Origin: CAYQLK01 sp964426075 | Lineage (GTDB): Bacteria > Patescibacteriota > Microgenomatia > CAYQLK01 | Reading direction: 5' to 3' | Assembly: GCA_964426075.1 (NCBI GenBank) | Contig: CAYROP010000017.1 | Coordinates: 1 to 21,501 of the forward strand | DNA: 21,501 nucleotides | Shown here: positions 8,201 to 16,287 of the stretch, one piece after another | Numbering within the stretch: the first letter of the stretch is position 1 | Layout: every line of letters starts with the position of its first letter | Notes under the pieces: generated by a model | What the model saw: only the letters and a program-made list of their open reading frames with translations | Told to the model about the DNA's origin: nothing | Databases searched by the model: none | Program-made: the position numbers and the translations under genes

Positions 8201-9350
8201 AAGTTTTGGAAAAAGAATATTAATTTTTAATTGGAGAGACACAAAACATGTATGGGCTGGAGGTGCTGAAAATTATATTCATGAGATTGCAAAACGTTGG
8301 GTTAAACAGGGATATTCAGTAACTGTTTTTTCAGGTAATGATGGAAAATCTGATAGACACGACCAGATTGACGGAGTGAATATTGTTAGGCGTGGAGGTT
8401 TTTATACTGTATATGTTTGGGCATTTATTTATTATTTTGTTAGGTTTAGGAAATATACAGACATTATTGTCGATTCTGAGAATGGGTTACCTTTCTTTAC
8501 ACCAATTTATAGTAGAAAAAAGAAATACTTATTAATTCATCATATTCATCAAGATGTTTTTAGGCAGCACCTTAGTTTGCCTTTTTCAATAGTTGCAAGA
8601 TTTTTGGAATGCAAGTTAATGCCTTTGGTTTATAGAAAACAAGATGTCATTACTGTTTCTGAATCTTCACGGCTTGAAATTGAACGCTATATGCCCAATA
8701 GTTTTTCTTCAGTGCAAATTGTTAATCCTGGTATTAATTTTGTTAAAAGTATTACTAATTCAAAGACTAAAGAGCCGTCGATCGTTTATGTTGGTAGACT
8801 TAAACCGTACAAAAATATCGATGTTGCAGTGCGTGCTTTTGAAAAGATTGTTAAGATCTATCCTTTGGCAACCTTTAAAATTGCAGGAACTGGAGAATCG
8901 TTTGATGACCTAACTAAACTAGTTACTGAGCTTGGTCTCCAAAAAAATGTCAAATTGTTAGGTTTTGTATCAGAAATTCAAAAGGCAAATTTATTAAGTG
9001 AGAGTTGGGTGATGGTACAACCGTCAATGGTTGAAGGCTGGGGTATAACTGTAATCGAAGCTAATAGATATCGTACACCAGTTGTTGCATCTGATGTTAA
9101 TGGACTTAGAGACTCGGTTGTTGATGGAAAAACAGGGTATTTAGTGTCTGTAAATGATTCAGATCAATTTTCTGAGAAAATTATTAAGTTAATAAAAAAC
9201 AAAAAATCTTTGTCCTTGTTTAGTAAAAATGCAAAAGAGTGGTCTGATAAATTTTCATGGGATATTAGTGCAGAGAGATTTCTAAGCATTATTTCCAAGT
9301 CCAAAGCAGAAAATCAAAATAAAAAATTAGAGTTAATTGCTGTCAAATAA
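5280..9350 (+). CDS. GT2 synthase - Wzx-like flippase - GT4 fusion protein
   Basis: 1356 residues in three modules. Module 1 (about 60-530) is a membrane GT2 of the processive, cellulose synthase-like type: two N-terminal helices (about 63-110), DAED (225-228), TED (D320) and QRSRW (355-359), then several membrane helices. Module 2 (about 541-954) is a polysaccharide flippase of the Wzx/MATE type, with about 12-14 hydrophobic segments in some 414 residues, the normal size of a free-standing Wzx. Module 3 (about 977-1356) is a GT4 retaining glycosyltransferase with an N-terminal AGGAENYI loop, GRLKPYKN (about 1172) and the EX7E pair E1252 and E1260. One chain could thus extend, translocate and decorate a glycan at the inner membrane face. 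The reading frame is intact. It is the first gene after the strong promoter, and the next gene follows after 4 bases. Polymer and sugar donors are unknown. A close relative of module 1 begins at 20518. Confidence 0.92.
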   Translation: MKFLNKITSRIKRFFVNPSIEHINPLKKGSMIGAGVKKLEKEFVTHTTLKTHKSAVHTFVFWQKMFLALLITFLLFGLVWNWLLTFQIVVAILTVIYFVDVLFNFFLVLKSLHLPPELDFDDKELATIDEKDLPIYTILCPMYKEAKIIPSFLDAISKLDWPKNKLDVQLLLEEDDLESIQAAKDWGLPNYVRAVVVPHSQPKTKPKACNYGLNIAKGEYLVIYDAEDIPDPKQLKKAYLAFQRVDRNVVCLQAKLNYFNPHQNFITRLFTAEYSLWFDVVLPGLQGINTNIPLGGTSNHFRIDDLKTLEGWDPFNVTEDCDLGVRLFMEGKKTAVINSTTLEEANSKFKNWLRQRSRWIKGYMQTYLVHMRNPYQLAKKQGIHALYFNLVVGGKIAFMFINPFLWLATIAYFVLYSQLGSIIESLFPSYIFYMALFSLVFGNFLYMFYYMIGCAKRDHWSVIKYVYLVPFYWIMTSIAAVIALHQLFFKPHYWEKTVHGLHLKKEKELVVDSVVGVIPDPVALGNSFAFWQLLNIRGVKKLMSNKIVLGGSIMLLADIITNIANFVYNTVLGRKLSFEEFGVISLFSSIYLIAYIPIYAISSEITRHSAYLLGKSGSKGKAFSYLSSLTKYSIILAIIATLAWVGLIPYMSKFFNVHNVEPFILFAPTWIFGIAAANAAGYLKGVLSFPIVGGMLLMESLTKLGLAMILVWSGNSHLVYLVIPVSILLSFMFGYVFIFRTKPEVLTESEAKFNYKFSLATSLNSFANISFLGFDVLLAKHYLSPLEAGQYAILSLVGKIAYFAGSLFFPYVIPVISHNLGAEKSNKNAFMFLFGITAFSLLGVFVFLGIFGNVLVPMLFGEKTNVILKFLPIYVLTIVIFTITRPIINFFLANERYLFSYLGIFSVACQIIFVWFLHGNLSEFVLSMFFTAIASTAILIIMFVFHDTIISLKENLVDFFQLFTSKIKIKRNKESFGKRILIFNWRDTKHVWAGGAENYIHEIAKRWVKQGYSVTVFSGNDGKSDRHDQIDGVNIVRRGGFYTVYVWAFIYYFVRFRKYTDIIVDSENGLPFFTPIYSRKKKYLLIHHIHQDVFRQHLSLPFSIVARFLECKLMPLVYRKQDVITVSESSRLEIERYMPNSFSSVQIVNPGINFVKSITNSKTKEPSIVYVGRLKPYKNIDVAVRAFEKIVKIYPLATFKIAGTGESFDDLTKLVTELGLQKNVKLLGFVSEIQKANLLSESWVMVQPSMVEGWGITVIEANRYRTPVVASDVNGLRDSVVDGKTGYLVSVNDSDQFSEKIIKLIKNKKSLSLFSKNAKEWSDKFSWDISAERFLSIISKSKAENQNKKLELIAVK

Positions 9351-9354
9351 AAAA

Positions 9355-10245
9355 ATGAATACTCTATCAATTGGAATTGCTGCATATAATGAAGAAAAGA
9401 ACATTGCTTCCCTTCTTAGGACCTTGATTAACCAAAACTATAGAAGTATTAAGTTAGATAAAATTATTGTTTATCTTGATGGGTCGACTGATAATTCTTT
9501 AGCAGAAGTTAAAAAAATTAAATTTAAAAAAATTAAATTAATTAATGCCAAAAAAAACCATGGAAAAGCATATGGACTCAACCAAATTATTTCTGGAGTA
9601 GAATCAGATTGTTTGGTGTTATTAGATGCGGATGTTAGTTTTGATAAGAATTTTATTTACAAATTAACTAAACCAATTTTTGATAAAAAGGCTGATTTGA
9701 CTTCAGGTGGAATTGACCCTATTAAAGAAACTCATTTTCTACCAAAGGTTTTGTGTCATTCTTTTACAATTAAAAATGACATTTTTGAAAGTTATAGAAA
9801 TGGAAATAATGTTTATACTTGTCATGGTGCACATAGAGCATTTTCAAAAAAATATTATTCTCGGATAAAATTTAATGACAATACTTGTGAAGATAGTTTT
9901 AGTTATTTATTTTGTATTTATAATGGTTATATTTATCAATATGTTAAATCGGCAAGAATCGATTTGAAATTACCAACCAATTTATTTGATCACAAAAAAC
10001 AAAGTCAAAGATTTTTTAGCTCAATTTTAGTTTTGCACAAACATTTTAATAAAAAATTTATCGAGGATTCCTTTAAATTTCCAAAGGTGATTTTTGTAAA
10101 GCAACTTACTAAATGGTTATTTAAAAACCCGATTTTAACAATGTCGTATATCTTTTTAACGGCTTGGATGATTCTAGAAGCAAGAATTAAAAATAACCGA
10201 ATTGATTCTTGGTCCCCTTCGATAACTACTAAAAATTTAAATTAA
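9355..10245 (+). CDS. family 2 glycosyltransferase with C-terminal membrane helix
   Basis: 296 residues from the ATG at 9355. A TTG 18 bases upstream would extend it into the previous gene and is less likely. The GT-A fold motifs are IGIAAYNEEKNIA at the N terminus, DGSTD (42-46), DAD (91-93, metal and nucleotide-sugar binding), ED (179-180, likely the base region) and KQSQRFF (about 215-221), which stands where processive enzymes carry QxxRW. A hydrophobic stretch at about 258-275 could anchor it to the membrane. It would transfer a sugar from a nucleotide donor in the cytoplasm. It lies 4 bases after the fusion gene and 9 bases before the deacetylase gene. It is lysine- and asparagine-rich, more AT-rich than its neighbours. 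Acceptor unknown. Confidence 0.9.
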   Translation: MNTLSIGIAAYNEEKNIASLLRTLINQNYRSIKLDKIIVYLDGSTDNSLAEVKKIKFKKIKLINAKKNHGKAYGLNQIISGVESDCLVLLDADVSFDKNFIYKLTKPIFDKKADLTSGGIDPIKETHFLPKVLCHSFTIKNDIFESYRNGNNVYTCHGAHRAFSKKYYSRIKFNDNTCEDSFSYLFCIYNGYIYQYVKSARIDLKLPTNLFDHKKQSQRFFSSILVLHKHFNKKFIEDSFKFPKVIFVKQLTKWLFKNPILTMSYIFLTAWMILEARIKNNRIDSWSPSITTKNLN

Positions 10246-10254
10246 ATTTAAAAT

Positions 10255-11064
10255 ATGAATTTTTTAATACAATTCCGAAATTTTGTTTACTTTATTTTAT
10301 ATTTTATTAATTTGGTAATAACTCCTTTTTTACCTAAACAAATTCTTATTCTGTGTTATCACGGTATCAGTAAGGACGCAAAATGGAGGTTTGATGTTAA
10401 AAAGTCAGAGTTTGTGAAACAAATTGAATATTTATCCAAGAAGTACGAGTTTAAAGATGTTTTATGGTTAGAGAATTATTTAAGTTCTAACCAAAAACTT
10501 ACGAAAAACACTGCGATTATTACCTTTGATGATGGATATAAGAGTGTTTTGGAAATAAGTGGTGTTTTATCGAAATATAAAATTGTTCCTACTCTCTTTA
10601 TTCTTTCTGAATCTAACAAAGTGGTTGAATCTGAGGTAGGTACGAAAGTTGAGTTTTTAACTAAGTCGGATATTTTAAAATTGAAAACTATGGGATGGAT
10701 TTTTGCAAGTCATGGTGAAACTCATGCAAATTTTTCTAAGCTTAAAATGAATGAATTAAAGCGTGAAATTGTTAATTCTAAATTAACACTTGAAAAATTA
10801 TTAGAGGATAGTATAAAATACTTTGCCTATCCAAAGGGAAACTATAATTTACAAGCTTTGCAAATTGTTAAGACTGCAAAATACAGACTAGGTTTTTCAA
10901 TGGACGATGGTTTTATAAGTCGAAGGTCGAACAAATTAACAGTTCCAAGAGTTGGAATTGATAATTCACATTCGATTGATAATTTTAAAGCTACAATAAC
11001 GCCAACAGTTGTTTATTTTAGAATGTTGGCTAAAAAGATAGGTTTGCAAAGATTGTTTATATAA
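10255..11064 (+). CDS. membrane-anchored polysaccharide deacetylase (NodB fold)
   Basis: 269 residues. The NodB homology domain of carbohydrate esterase family 4 is clear: motif 1 TFDDG (90-94; D92 catalytic base, D93 metal ligand), motif 2 SHGETH (152-157; H153 and H157 metal ligands) and motif 3 AYPKGNY (191-197). One N-terminal hydrophobic segment (about 10-27) suggests a signal anchor with the catalytic domain outside the cytoplasm. Such enzymes remove N-acetyl groups from amino-sugar polymers or peptidoglycan; the setting suggests the exported polymer contains an N-acetylated sugar, as in PNAG or Pel systems. It fits between the GT2 and dehydrogenase genes with gaps of 9 and 4 bases. The exact substrate cannot be read from the sequence. 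Confidence 0.92.
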   Translation: MNFLIQFRNFVYFILYFINLVITPFLPKQILILCYHGISKDAKWRFDVKKSEFVKQIEYLSKKYEFKDVLWLENYLSSNQKLTKNTAIITFDDGYKSVLEISGVLSKYKIVPTLFILSESNKVVESEVGTKVEFLTKSDILKLKTMGWIFASHGETHANFSKLKMNELKREIVNSKLTLEKLLEDSIKYFAYPKGNYNLQALQIVKTAKYRLGFSMDDGFISRRSNKLTVPRVGIDNSHSIDNFKATITPTVVYFRMLAKKIGLQRLFI

Positions 11065-11068
11065 AAAT

Positions 11069-11914
11069 ATGAAAACTATAAAATCTATTGGAATAATTGG
11101 TCATAAGGGAGTTGTTGGTTCGACAATGCTCAATTATTTTAAAAAAAATAAAAATTATCAAACTTTTGGATTTGATCTACTTGAGCCAGAAAATAAGGAC
11201 AAGGTTGTATCAGCTGATGTGGTATTTGTTTGTGTTCCCACTCCTTTTGAGTTTGACAAAAAAATATACAATATCGATATCGTTAGAGATGCACTATCAA
11301 TGCTTGATGACGGAGTGATAGCTTGTATAAAAAGTACAGTTCCAATTGGTACTACTCAAAAAATGCAAGAAGAGTTTCCAAACTTAAAAATGCTTTTTAA
11401 TCCTGAATTCTTGTCAGAGAATTCTCGTGATGAAGATTTTAACATTCCCGATAGACAATTTATGGGTTACACAGAAAAGTCTATAGATGTGTCTGACTTG
11501 GTTTTAGATTTACTACCGAAAAGTCCATACAATATCTCGATGCCTTCGAAAGAAGCTGAATTGCTTAAATACATAAATAATCTTCACGGGATTTTGGAGG
11601 TAATGGAAAGTAATCATTTCTTTGAAGTGTGTCAAAAAGAGGGATTGGATTATGATAGGGTTTTAGAGGCATCTTTGCAGGCAAAATGGGTTGGTGTACC
11701 GATGAATCCCGGACAAGGCAGACATTATAGAAAAATTTTTCACAAAGGTTATCGCGGTGTTGGTGGTAAATGTTTCCCTAAAGATTTGAATACGTGGGTT
11801 AAGTATTGTGCAGCTAATGGAATTAACTCCGAATTAATGGATGCTGCGCTTAAAATGAATATCAGAATATTATCTGAACAAGGTTTATCTGAAGAAGAAG
11901 TACAAAAACTATAA
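11069..11914 (+). CDS. short UDP-glucose/GDP-mannose dehydrogenase-like protein lacking the C-terminal domain
   Basis: 281 residues, against roughly 400-450 in the usual family. The NAD-binding domain is complete (GHKGVVG at 11-17, VCVPTP at 55-60, KSTVPIGT at 88-95, NPEFLSE at 111-117). The central domain has K168 and N172 in the usual KYxxN arrangement and the catalytic cysteine in GGKCFPKD (C235). The C-terminal nucleotide-sugar-binding domain is missing: the stop follows about 45 residues after the cysteine, 2 bases before the next gene, so this is not a frameshift with a remnant downstream. Full-length enzymes oxidise UDP-glucose to UDP-glucuronate or GDP-mannose to GDP-mannuronate in two NAD-dependent steps. 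This form may act on another substrate, need a partner, or have lost activity. Confidence 0.85.
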   Translation: MKTIKSIGIIGHKGVVGSTMLNYFKKNKNYQTFGFDLLEPENKDKVVSADVVFVCVPTPFEFDKKIYNIDIVRDALSMLDDGVIACIKSTVPIGTTQKMQEEFPNLKMLFNPEFLSENSRDEDFNIPDRQFMGYTEKSIDVSDLVLDLLPKSPYNISMPSKEAELLKYINNLHGILEVMESNHFFEVCQKEGLDYDRVLEASLQAKWVGVPMNPGQGRHYRKIFHKGYRGVGGKCFPKDLNTWVKYCAANGINSELMDAALKMNIRILSEQGLSEEEVQKL

Positions 11915-11916
11915 CT

Positions 11917-13095
11917 ATGAAAACTAAAGGTCGTCTTGATGTAGTAGTTAAATATTTTTATCCAGTGGCCGCTGGTATTGAAACTAATGTGTTAGAAACA
12001 TACACTGTTTTAGCAGAAAAAGGATGGGATGTAATTATCCACACTTCACGCGATGAATACTTGCAAAAGGGCCATTTACCCGAAAATGACACTTATAGAG
12101 GGCTAACTATCAAAAGATATTCTTTTAACAAATTTGGATATTTTCCTGATATAGATTGGGATACAGCTGATTTGGTTTGTTTGCATAATTTTGACATTTT
12201 TCCTCATCTTAGAATTTTACTTTATTCCTTGGGAAGGAAACTTATTGGAAAGAAAAAATATTCTTTAATGTTGACACCTCATGGGGGATTTAATCCAGAA
12301 TGGTCAGTTTTTCCTTGGAAACAAAGACTAATTAAACCTCTATACCATTTCACATTAGGTACTATACTTGTTAACTTAGTAGTAGATGGAGTTAGAGCGG
12401 TTTCAAATTGGGAAAGAGCCGAAATGATCAAGAAGGGTGTATTAAAAAATAAAGTTGTAACGATTGATAATGGAATTGAAGATGAAGCGTATAAAGATGT
12501 TGAAAAGTTATCCAGCAAAGATATTAAAAAGAAAGTAGAGTCTTTCGGTGATTATATTATTCAGGTGGGAAGAATATATCCAATAAAAAATTACGAAACT
12601 ACACTAACTGCATTATCAAAGACTAAAAATTTGCATTATGTTATTGCTGGTCCGGTTAGTGATAGTGAATATTTTGAGAAGCTACAAGCTCAAATTAAAA
12701 AATTAAAACTAACTAATAGAGTTCATTTTGTTGGGGTTATACGAGGAATTGATAAGTATTATTTGATTAAAAAAGCTCAAATGATGGTTCATATGGCAAT
12801 TTGGGAAAGTTTTTGTAATGTTGTTCATGAGGGATTAAGTCAGGGTTTGGTTTGTATTGTTGCAAACAACACGGCTTTACCTTTTCTGATTAAAGATGGC
12901 GTGAATGGCTATTGCGTTAAGACAAAAGACGCTGATGTTTTGGCTGAAAAAATAAATTATGTTTACGAAAACCAAAATTCTCCATTTGTGGTTAAAATGA
13001 AAGAAGTTAATAGGAAGTATGGACTTGAAAATTCTTGGAGAAAAGTCGCCGCTCGAATGGATTCGTTTTATCGTAAGACACATTCAGTTAATTAA
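11917..13095 (+). CDS. family 4 glycosyltransferase (GT-B fold)
   Basis: 392 residues, a normal size for GT4. The N-terminal lobe shows PVAAGIETNV (acceptor-side loop) and a LTPHGGFNPEW segment. The C-terminal lobe begins near IIQVGRIYPIKN and carries the EX7E motif with E297 and E305 (WESFCNVVHEGLSQG), which binds the nucleotide-sugar donor in retaining GT4 enzymes. No signal peptide or membrane helix is evident, so it acts on the cytoplasmic face. It begins 2 bases after the dehydrogenase gene, so the two are probably translated together. Donor and acceptor are unknown. Confidence 0.92.
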   Translation: MKTKGRLDVVVKYFYPVAAGIETNVLETYTVLAEKGWDVIIHTSRDEYLQKGHLPENDTYRGLTIKRYSFNKFGYFPDIDWDTADLVCLHNFDIFPHLRILLYSLGRKLIGKKKYSLMLTPHGGFNPEWSVFPWKQRLIKPLYHFTLGTILVNLVVDGVRAVSNWERAEMIKKGVLKNKVVTIDNGIEDEAYKDVEKLSSKDIKKKVESFGDYIIQVGRIYPIKNYETTLTALSKTKNLHYVIAGPVSDSEYFEKLQAQIKKLKLTNRVHFVGVIRGIDKYYLIKKAQMMVHMAIWESFCNVVHEGLSQGLVCIVANNTALPFLIKDGVNGYCVKTKDADVLAEKINYVYENQNSPFVVKMKEVNRKYGLENSWRKVAARMDSFYRKTHSVN

Positions 13096-13108
13096 TAATA
13101 AATTGAGT

Positions 13109-14686
13109 ATGAAACTATCGACCAAAATACTTAGCCGTATTTGGCTTAGTTTAGTAGCAATTATTGTTGTTTTAATTGTAGTTGGAGTAATTAAAGGTAG
13201 AGATGGCAATCCCTCCGAAACTGAATTAAATTCTCCAGAATGGAAGGATAATGGACCTTTTGAATTATCGCCTGATCGAGGTAGATATGCATTAACATAT
13301 TCTGTTGCGGAAAATAAATCTGTATTTTATTCAATTCCTATCGCTCAGTTCGCAACACCTGATTTGGGCTATAAAGATGGAAAATACGTGTCACTATTTG
13401 CTCCAGCTGTAAGTTTTATTGTTTTACCGGGATATTTACTAGGTAAGGTTTTTAATCTTGCACAAGTTGGAACTATTGCAGTTGTTGCTTTTTTTGCACT
13501 TATAAACTTTTGGTTAGTTTTTTTGTTGGCGAGAAGGTTAACAAACAAAGTATGGGCATCTATTGTCTCAGCAGTTTCCTTTCTCTTTGCAACGCCTGCT
13601 TTTGCGTATAGTGGTTCTTTGTACCAACACCATATCTCGACATTTTTAATACTACTTTCAATATATATTTATCAAAAACAGAAGGGGTTTTTAGGTTTAA
13701 GTTTAATTTGGTTTCTTATTGCATTATCGGTTCCAGTCGATAATCCTAATTTGTTAATGATGGCTCCAATTGGTATTGCATCAATATTTAGAATTTTTAA
13801 TTTTAATACTGTAAAAGATCGTGTAGAAATTAAAATAAAATGGACATTACTGGCAACATTTGTAACAGTATTGATACCAGTTGCTGGGTTTTTGTATTTT
13901 AATTATCTTTCGTATGGTAGTCCTTTTCAGTTGGCTGGTACAGTTGCTTCTGTTAAGGCGGTTGATGATTCAGGTAAGCCAATATTACCAAGTGATGTTG
14001 GTACTGATGATGTTAACAAGTTATTAAATCCTGATCTGCAAACTAAATCTGCTGTTAGTTTCTTCGACACAAGGCATGCTTTGGAGGGATTTTATATTCA
14101 CACAATTAGTCCTGATAGAGGTATTGTTTATTACTCTCCTGTTTTACTGTTGTCGATTTTTGGAATGGTTTTGGCTTTCAAGAAGAATAAAGAAATATTT
14201 AATTTATTAGTAAGTGTTTTTGCTGTTAACTTATTACTATATTCCATGTGGGGGGATCCATGGGGTGGATGGGCTTTTGGTTCGAGATATTTAATTCCTT
14301 CTTACGCTATTCTTGCAATTTTTGTTGGGATATTTTTATCTCATTTTTCAAAAAAATATTGGATTTATACAATTTTTCTTCCACTGCTTGCTGTAAGTTT
14401 TGCTGTTAATACTATTGGAGCTATAGGTTCAAACAGAAACCCGCCGCAAGTTGAAGTATTGGCATTAGAAGAGTTAAGCGGTCAAATTCAAAAATATACA
14501 GTAGCACGTAACTGGGATTACATTCAGTCAAATTCTAAATCATACATTTATGGTAAATATCTTGTTAGTCACATTACGCCTGTAGAATATTTTTATATTT
14601 TGTTTTCTACCCTAATGAGTATTAGTGTTTTTATTTTAATCCTTAATTATTTTGAAAAAGGAGGTAAAGAAAATGAAAGAAATTAA
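13109..14686 (+). CDS. polytopic membrane protein, probable GT-C type glycosyltransferase
   Basis: 525 residues from ATG 13109; upstream in-frame starts would run into the GT4 gene. One N-terminal helix (about 10-28) is followed by a large extracytoplasmic-looking loop (about 30-100) containing SPDRGRYALTYS, then about ten membrane segments. A second SPDRG occurs at 334-338 in another loop, and WGDPWGGWAFGSRYLIP lies before the final helices. Paired loops with charged residues next to aromatic and glycine-rich segments are typical of GT-C enzymes of the PMT/ArnT type, which take sugars from polyprenyl-phosphate carriers. The exact family was not recognised. It overlaps the next gene by 14 bases. 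Confidence 0.7.
   Translation: MKLSTKILSRIWLSLVAIIVVLIVVGVIKGRDGNPSETELNSPEWKDNGPFELSPDRGRYALTYSVAENKSVFYSIPIAQFATPDLGYKDGKYVSLFAPAVSFIVLPGYLLGKVFNLAQVGTIAVVAFFALINFWLVFLLARRLTNKVWASIVSAVSFLFATPAFAYSGSLYQHHISTFLILLSIYIYQKQKGFLGLSLIWFLIALSVPVDNPNLLMMAPIGIASIFRIFNFNTVKDRVEIKIKWTLLATFVTVLIPVAGFLYFNYLSYGSPFQLAGTVASVKAVDDSGKPILPSDVGTDDVNKLLNPDLQTKSAVSFFDTRHALEGFYIHTISPDRGIVYYSPVLLLSIFGMVLAFKKNKEIFNLLVSVFAVNLLLYSMWGDPWGGWAFGSRYLIPSYAILAIFVGIFLSHFSKKYWIYTIFLPLLAVSFAVNTIGAIGSNRNPPQVEVLALEELSGQIQKYTVARNWDYIQSNSKSYIYGKYLVSHITPVEYFYILFSTLMSISVFILILNYFEKGGKENERN
14657..14664 (+). promoter_or_regulatory. strong Shine-Dalgarno sequence deciding the start at 14673
   Basis: AAAGGAGG, followed by T, lies inside the end of the upstream gene, 8 bases before ATG 14673. 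It is the only near-perfect ribosome binding site in the window and selects the ATG over the in-frame TTG at 14652. Confidence 0.85.
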
Positions 14687-16283
14687 TTTTTCTTTTTCTC
14701 TTGAGAAAATTACAAAATTATTAAAATCAAATACGTTTTGGATTGTTTTCGTTCTTTTTGTTACTACAGTAGTATCGATTGGATCTTTTATTCATTTTTA
14801 TAATAACGGTTTGGGTTTGGCTTACAACGATGCTCGATCTCACTTAGATATTGGAAGACGTGTCGTAGAGGGTTTAAAACCTGGAATAGCTCAGCTTGGT
14901 TCTGTTTGGCTTCCCTTACCACATGCTCTTATGATTCCAACCGTTTGGAATGATTGGATGTGGCATTCAGGATTATCAGGCGCAATTATTTCAATGATTT
15001 CATTTGTTACAACTGCCCTACTCATATATCTGTATTTAAAAAAGCTTGGAATTGGTGTAGTTGGCAGAATTTTTGCAGTTACGATTTTTGTAACGAATTT
15101 AAATATTTTGTATTTACAGTCTACAGCAATGACTGAATTGTTGTTAATAGCTCTCATGATGGCTGGTAGTTATTACCTACTTAATTATTTCTTAGAAGAT
15201 AAAATAATTGATTTGGTAAAATCTGCATTTTGGATAATGTTGTCTACTCTTTCAAGGTATGATGGTTGGTTACTTTTGGCTATTGCTACTGGGCTTATTA
15301 TTTCAAGAGCAGCAATGAGAAAAGGTTATAAAACAGCTGAAGGTGTGTTTTTTATGTTTTGTACTCTTGGTGGACTTGGAATCGTGTTGTGGTTATTGTG
15401 GAATCAGCTAATTTTTAAAGATTTTTTGTATTTTGCCCTTGGTCCATATTCAGCTAGGGCTCAACAAATTCAATTGGAAGATGCAGGGGTATTGGCGACA
15501 AAAGCTAATCTTTTTTTCTCATTGAAAACTTATACTTATGCTTTGGTATACAACATAGGCTTGTTGCCTGTAGTGCTTGGTGTGATAGGGGCGATTGTTG
15601 GTTTTTGTCACAAAAAGATAAATAGCCAAGCCAAGCTTGCGATGACAGCTTTATTTGCTCCGTTGGTTTTTAACATTCTTGCATTGTATCTTGGCCATTC
15701 TGTGCTTTTTGTACAGGGTATTTCTGGGGATACTTGGTTTAATGTTCGATATGGAATTATGCTTATGCCAACAGTAGCGATATTTTGTGGACTACTAATC
15801 GATAAGTTGGTAGGAATTAGAACTTTAATTGCTGGACTTATGGCAATGTTTGTTTTCTTTGCATTTTTTAATGCTGATACTGTAACAATTGATGATGCAA
15901 GAGTTGGGTCGAGTCAAAAAAATGTTACTGAGGTTTCAGGGTGGCTTGAACAAAACACTAAAAATGAAAAAGGATTTATTATGATTTCAGTAGCCAGTCA
16001 TGATGCAATTATTTTTTCGTCAAATTTGCCTATGAAAAGATTTATTCATGAAGGAACAGGTTCATATTGGGATGCGGCAAGCGAAAATCCTGATTTGTGG
16101 GCTAGATGGATAATTATGAGAACGAACGATGTAAATGATCAGACATTTAAAGCTATAATGAACAAGCCTGGACTAGCTAACTATGATTTAGTGGGAAAAT
16201 ACCCTTTCGCGGACATTTATCAGATTAAACCTCAGTTTTTAGGCCAGCTCAATTATGAGCCTGTATTTAAAGATCAGAAATAA
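14673..16283 (+). CDS. GT-C type membrane glycosyltransferase-like protein, copy 1
   Basis: 536 residues. One helix at about 20-42 precedes a conserved first loop with AYNDARSHLDIGRR (about 50-63) and PGIAQLGSVWLPLPH; about ten more helices follow, then a soluble C-terminal domain of some 120 residues with VASHDAIIFSS and RTNDVND. The acidic and histidine residues in the first outer loop match the place where GT-C enzymes hold their catalytic acid, so transfer from a polyprenyl-phosphate sugar outside the cytoplasm is likely, though not shown. A second copy at 18986-20521 shares these motifs nearly unchanged. The start is fixed by the Shine-Dalgarno at 14657-14664. It is followed after 4 bases by the glycoside hydrolase-like gene. 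Confidence 0.8.
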   Translation: MKEINFSFSLEKITKLLKSNTFWIVFVLFVTTVVSIGSFIHFYNNGLGLAYNDARSHLDIGRRVVEGLKPGIAQLGSVWLPLPHALMIPTVWNDWMWHSGLSGAIISMISFVTTALLIYLYLKKLGIGVVGRIFAVTIFVTNLNILYLQSTAMTELLLIALMMAGSYYLLNYFLEDKIIDLVKSAFWIMLSTLSRYDGWLLLAIATGLIISRAAMRKGYKTAEGVFFMFCTLGGLGIVLWLLWNQLIFKDFLYFALGPYSARAQQIQLEDAGVLATKANLFFSLKTYTYALVYNIGLLPVVLGVIGAIVGFCHKKINSQAKLAMTALFAPLVFNILALYLGHSVLFVQGISGDTWFNVRYGIMLMPTVAIFCGLLIDKLVGIRTLIAGLMAMFVFFAFFNADTVTIDDARVGSSQKNVTEVSGWLEQNTKNEKGFIMISVASHDAIIFSSNLPMKRFIHEGTGSYWDAASENPDLWARWIIMRTNDVNDQTFKAIMNKPGLANYDLVGKYPFADIYQIKPQFLGQLNYEPVFKDQK

Positions 16284-16287
16284 TTAC

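Noticed and set aside
8644..8913. Plus-strand open frame of 89 codons inside the GT4 module of the fusion
   Set aside because: Leucine-rich out-of-frame reading of the GT4 coding region with no recognisable feature.
9337..9354. TTG start extending the GT2 gene by six codons
   Set aside because: It overlaps the end of the fusion gene, whereas ATG 9355 gives the usual GT2 N terminus.
13019..13108. Upstream ATG extending the GT-C-like protein by 30 residues
   Set aside because: The extension is an out-of-frame reading of the GT4 C terminus; ATG 13109 starts directly before the membrane helix.
14891..15157. Minus-strand open frame of 88 codons inside GT-C copy 1
   Set aside because: Lies opposite the most conserved part of the membrane protein; it is open because of codon constraints in that region.
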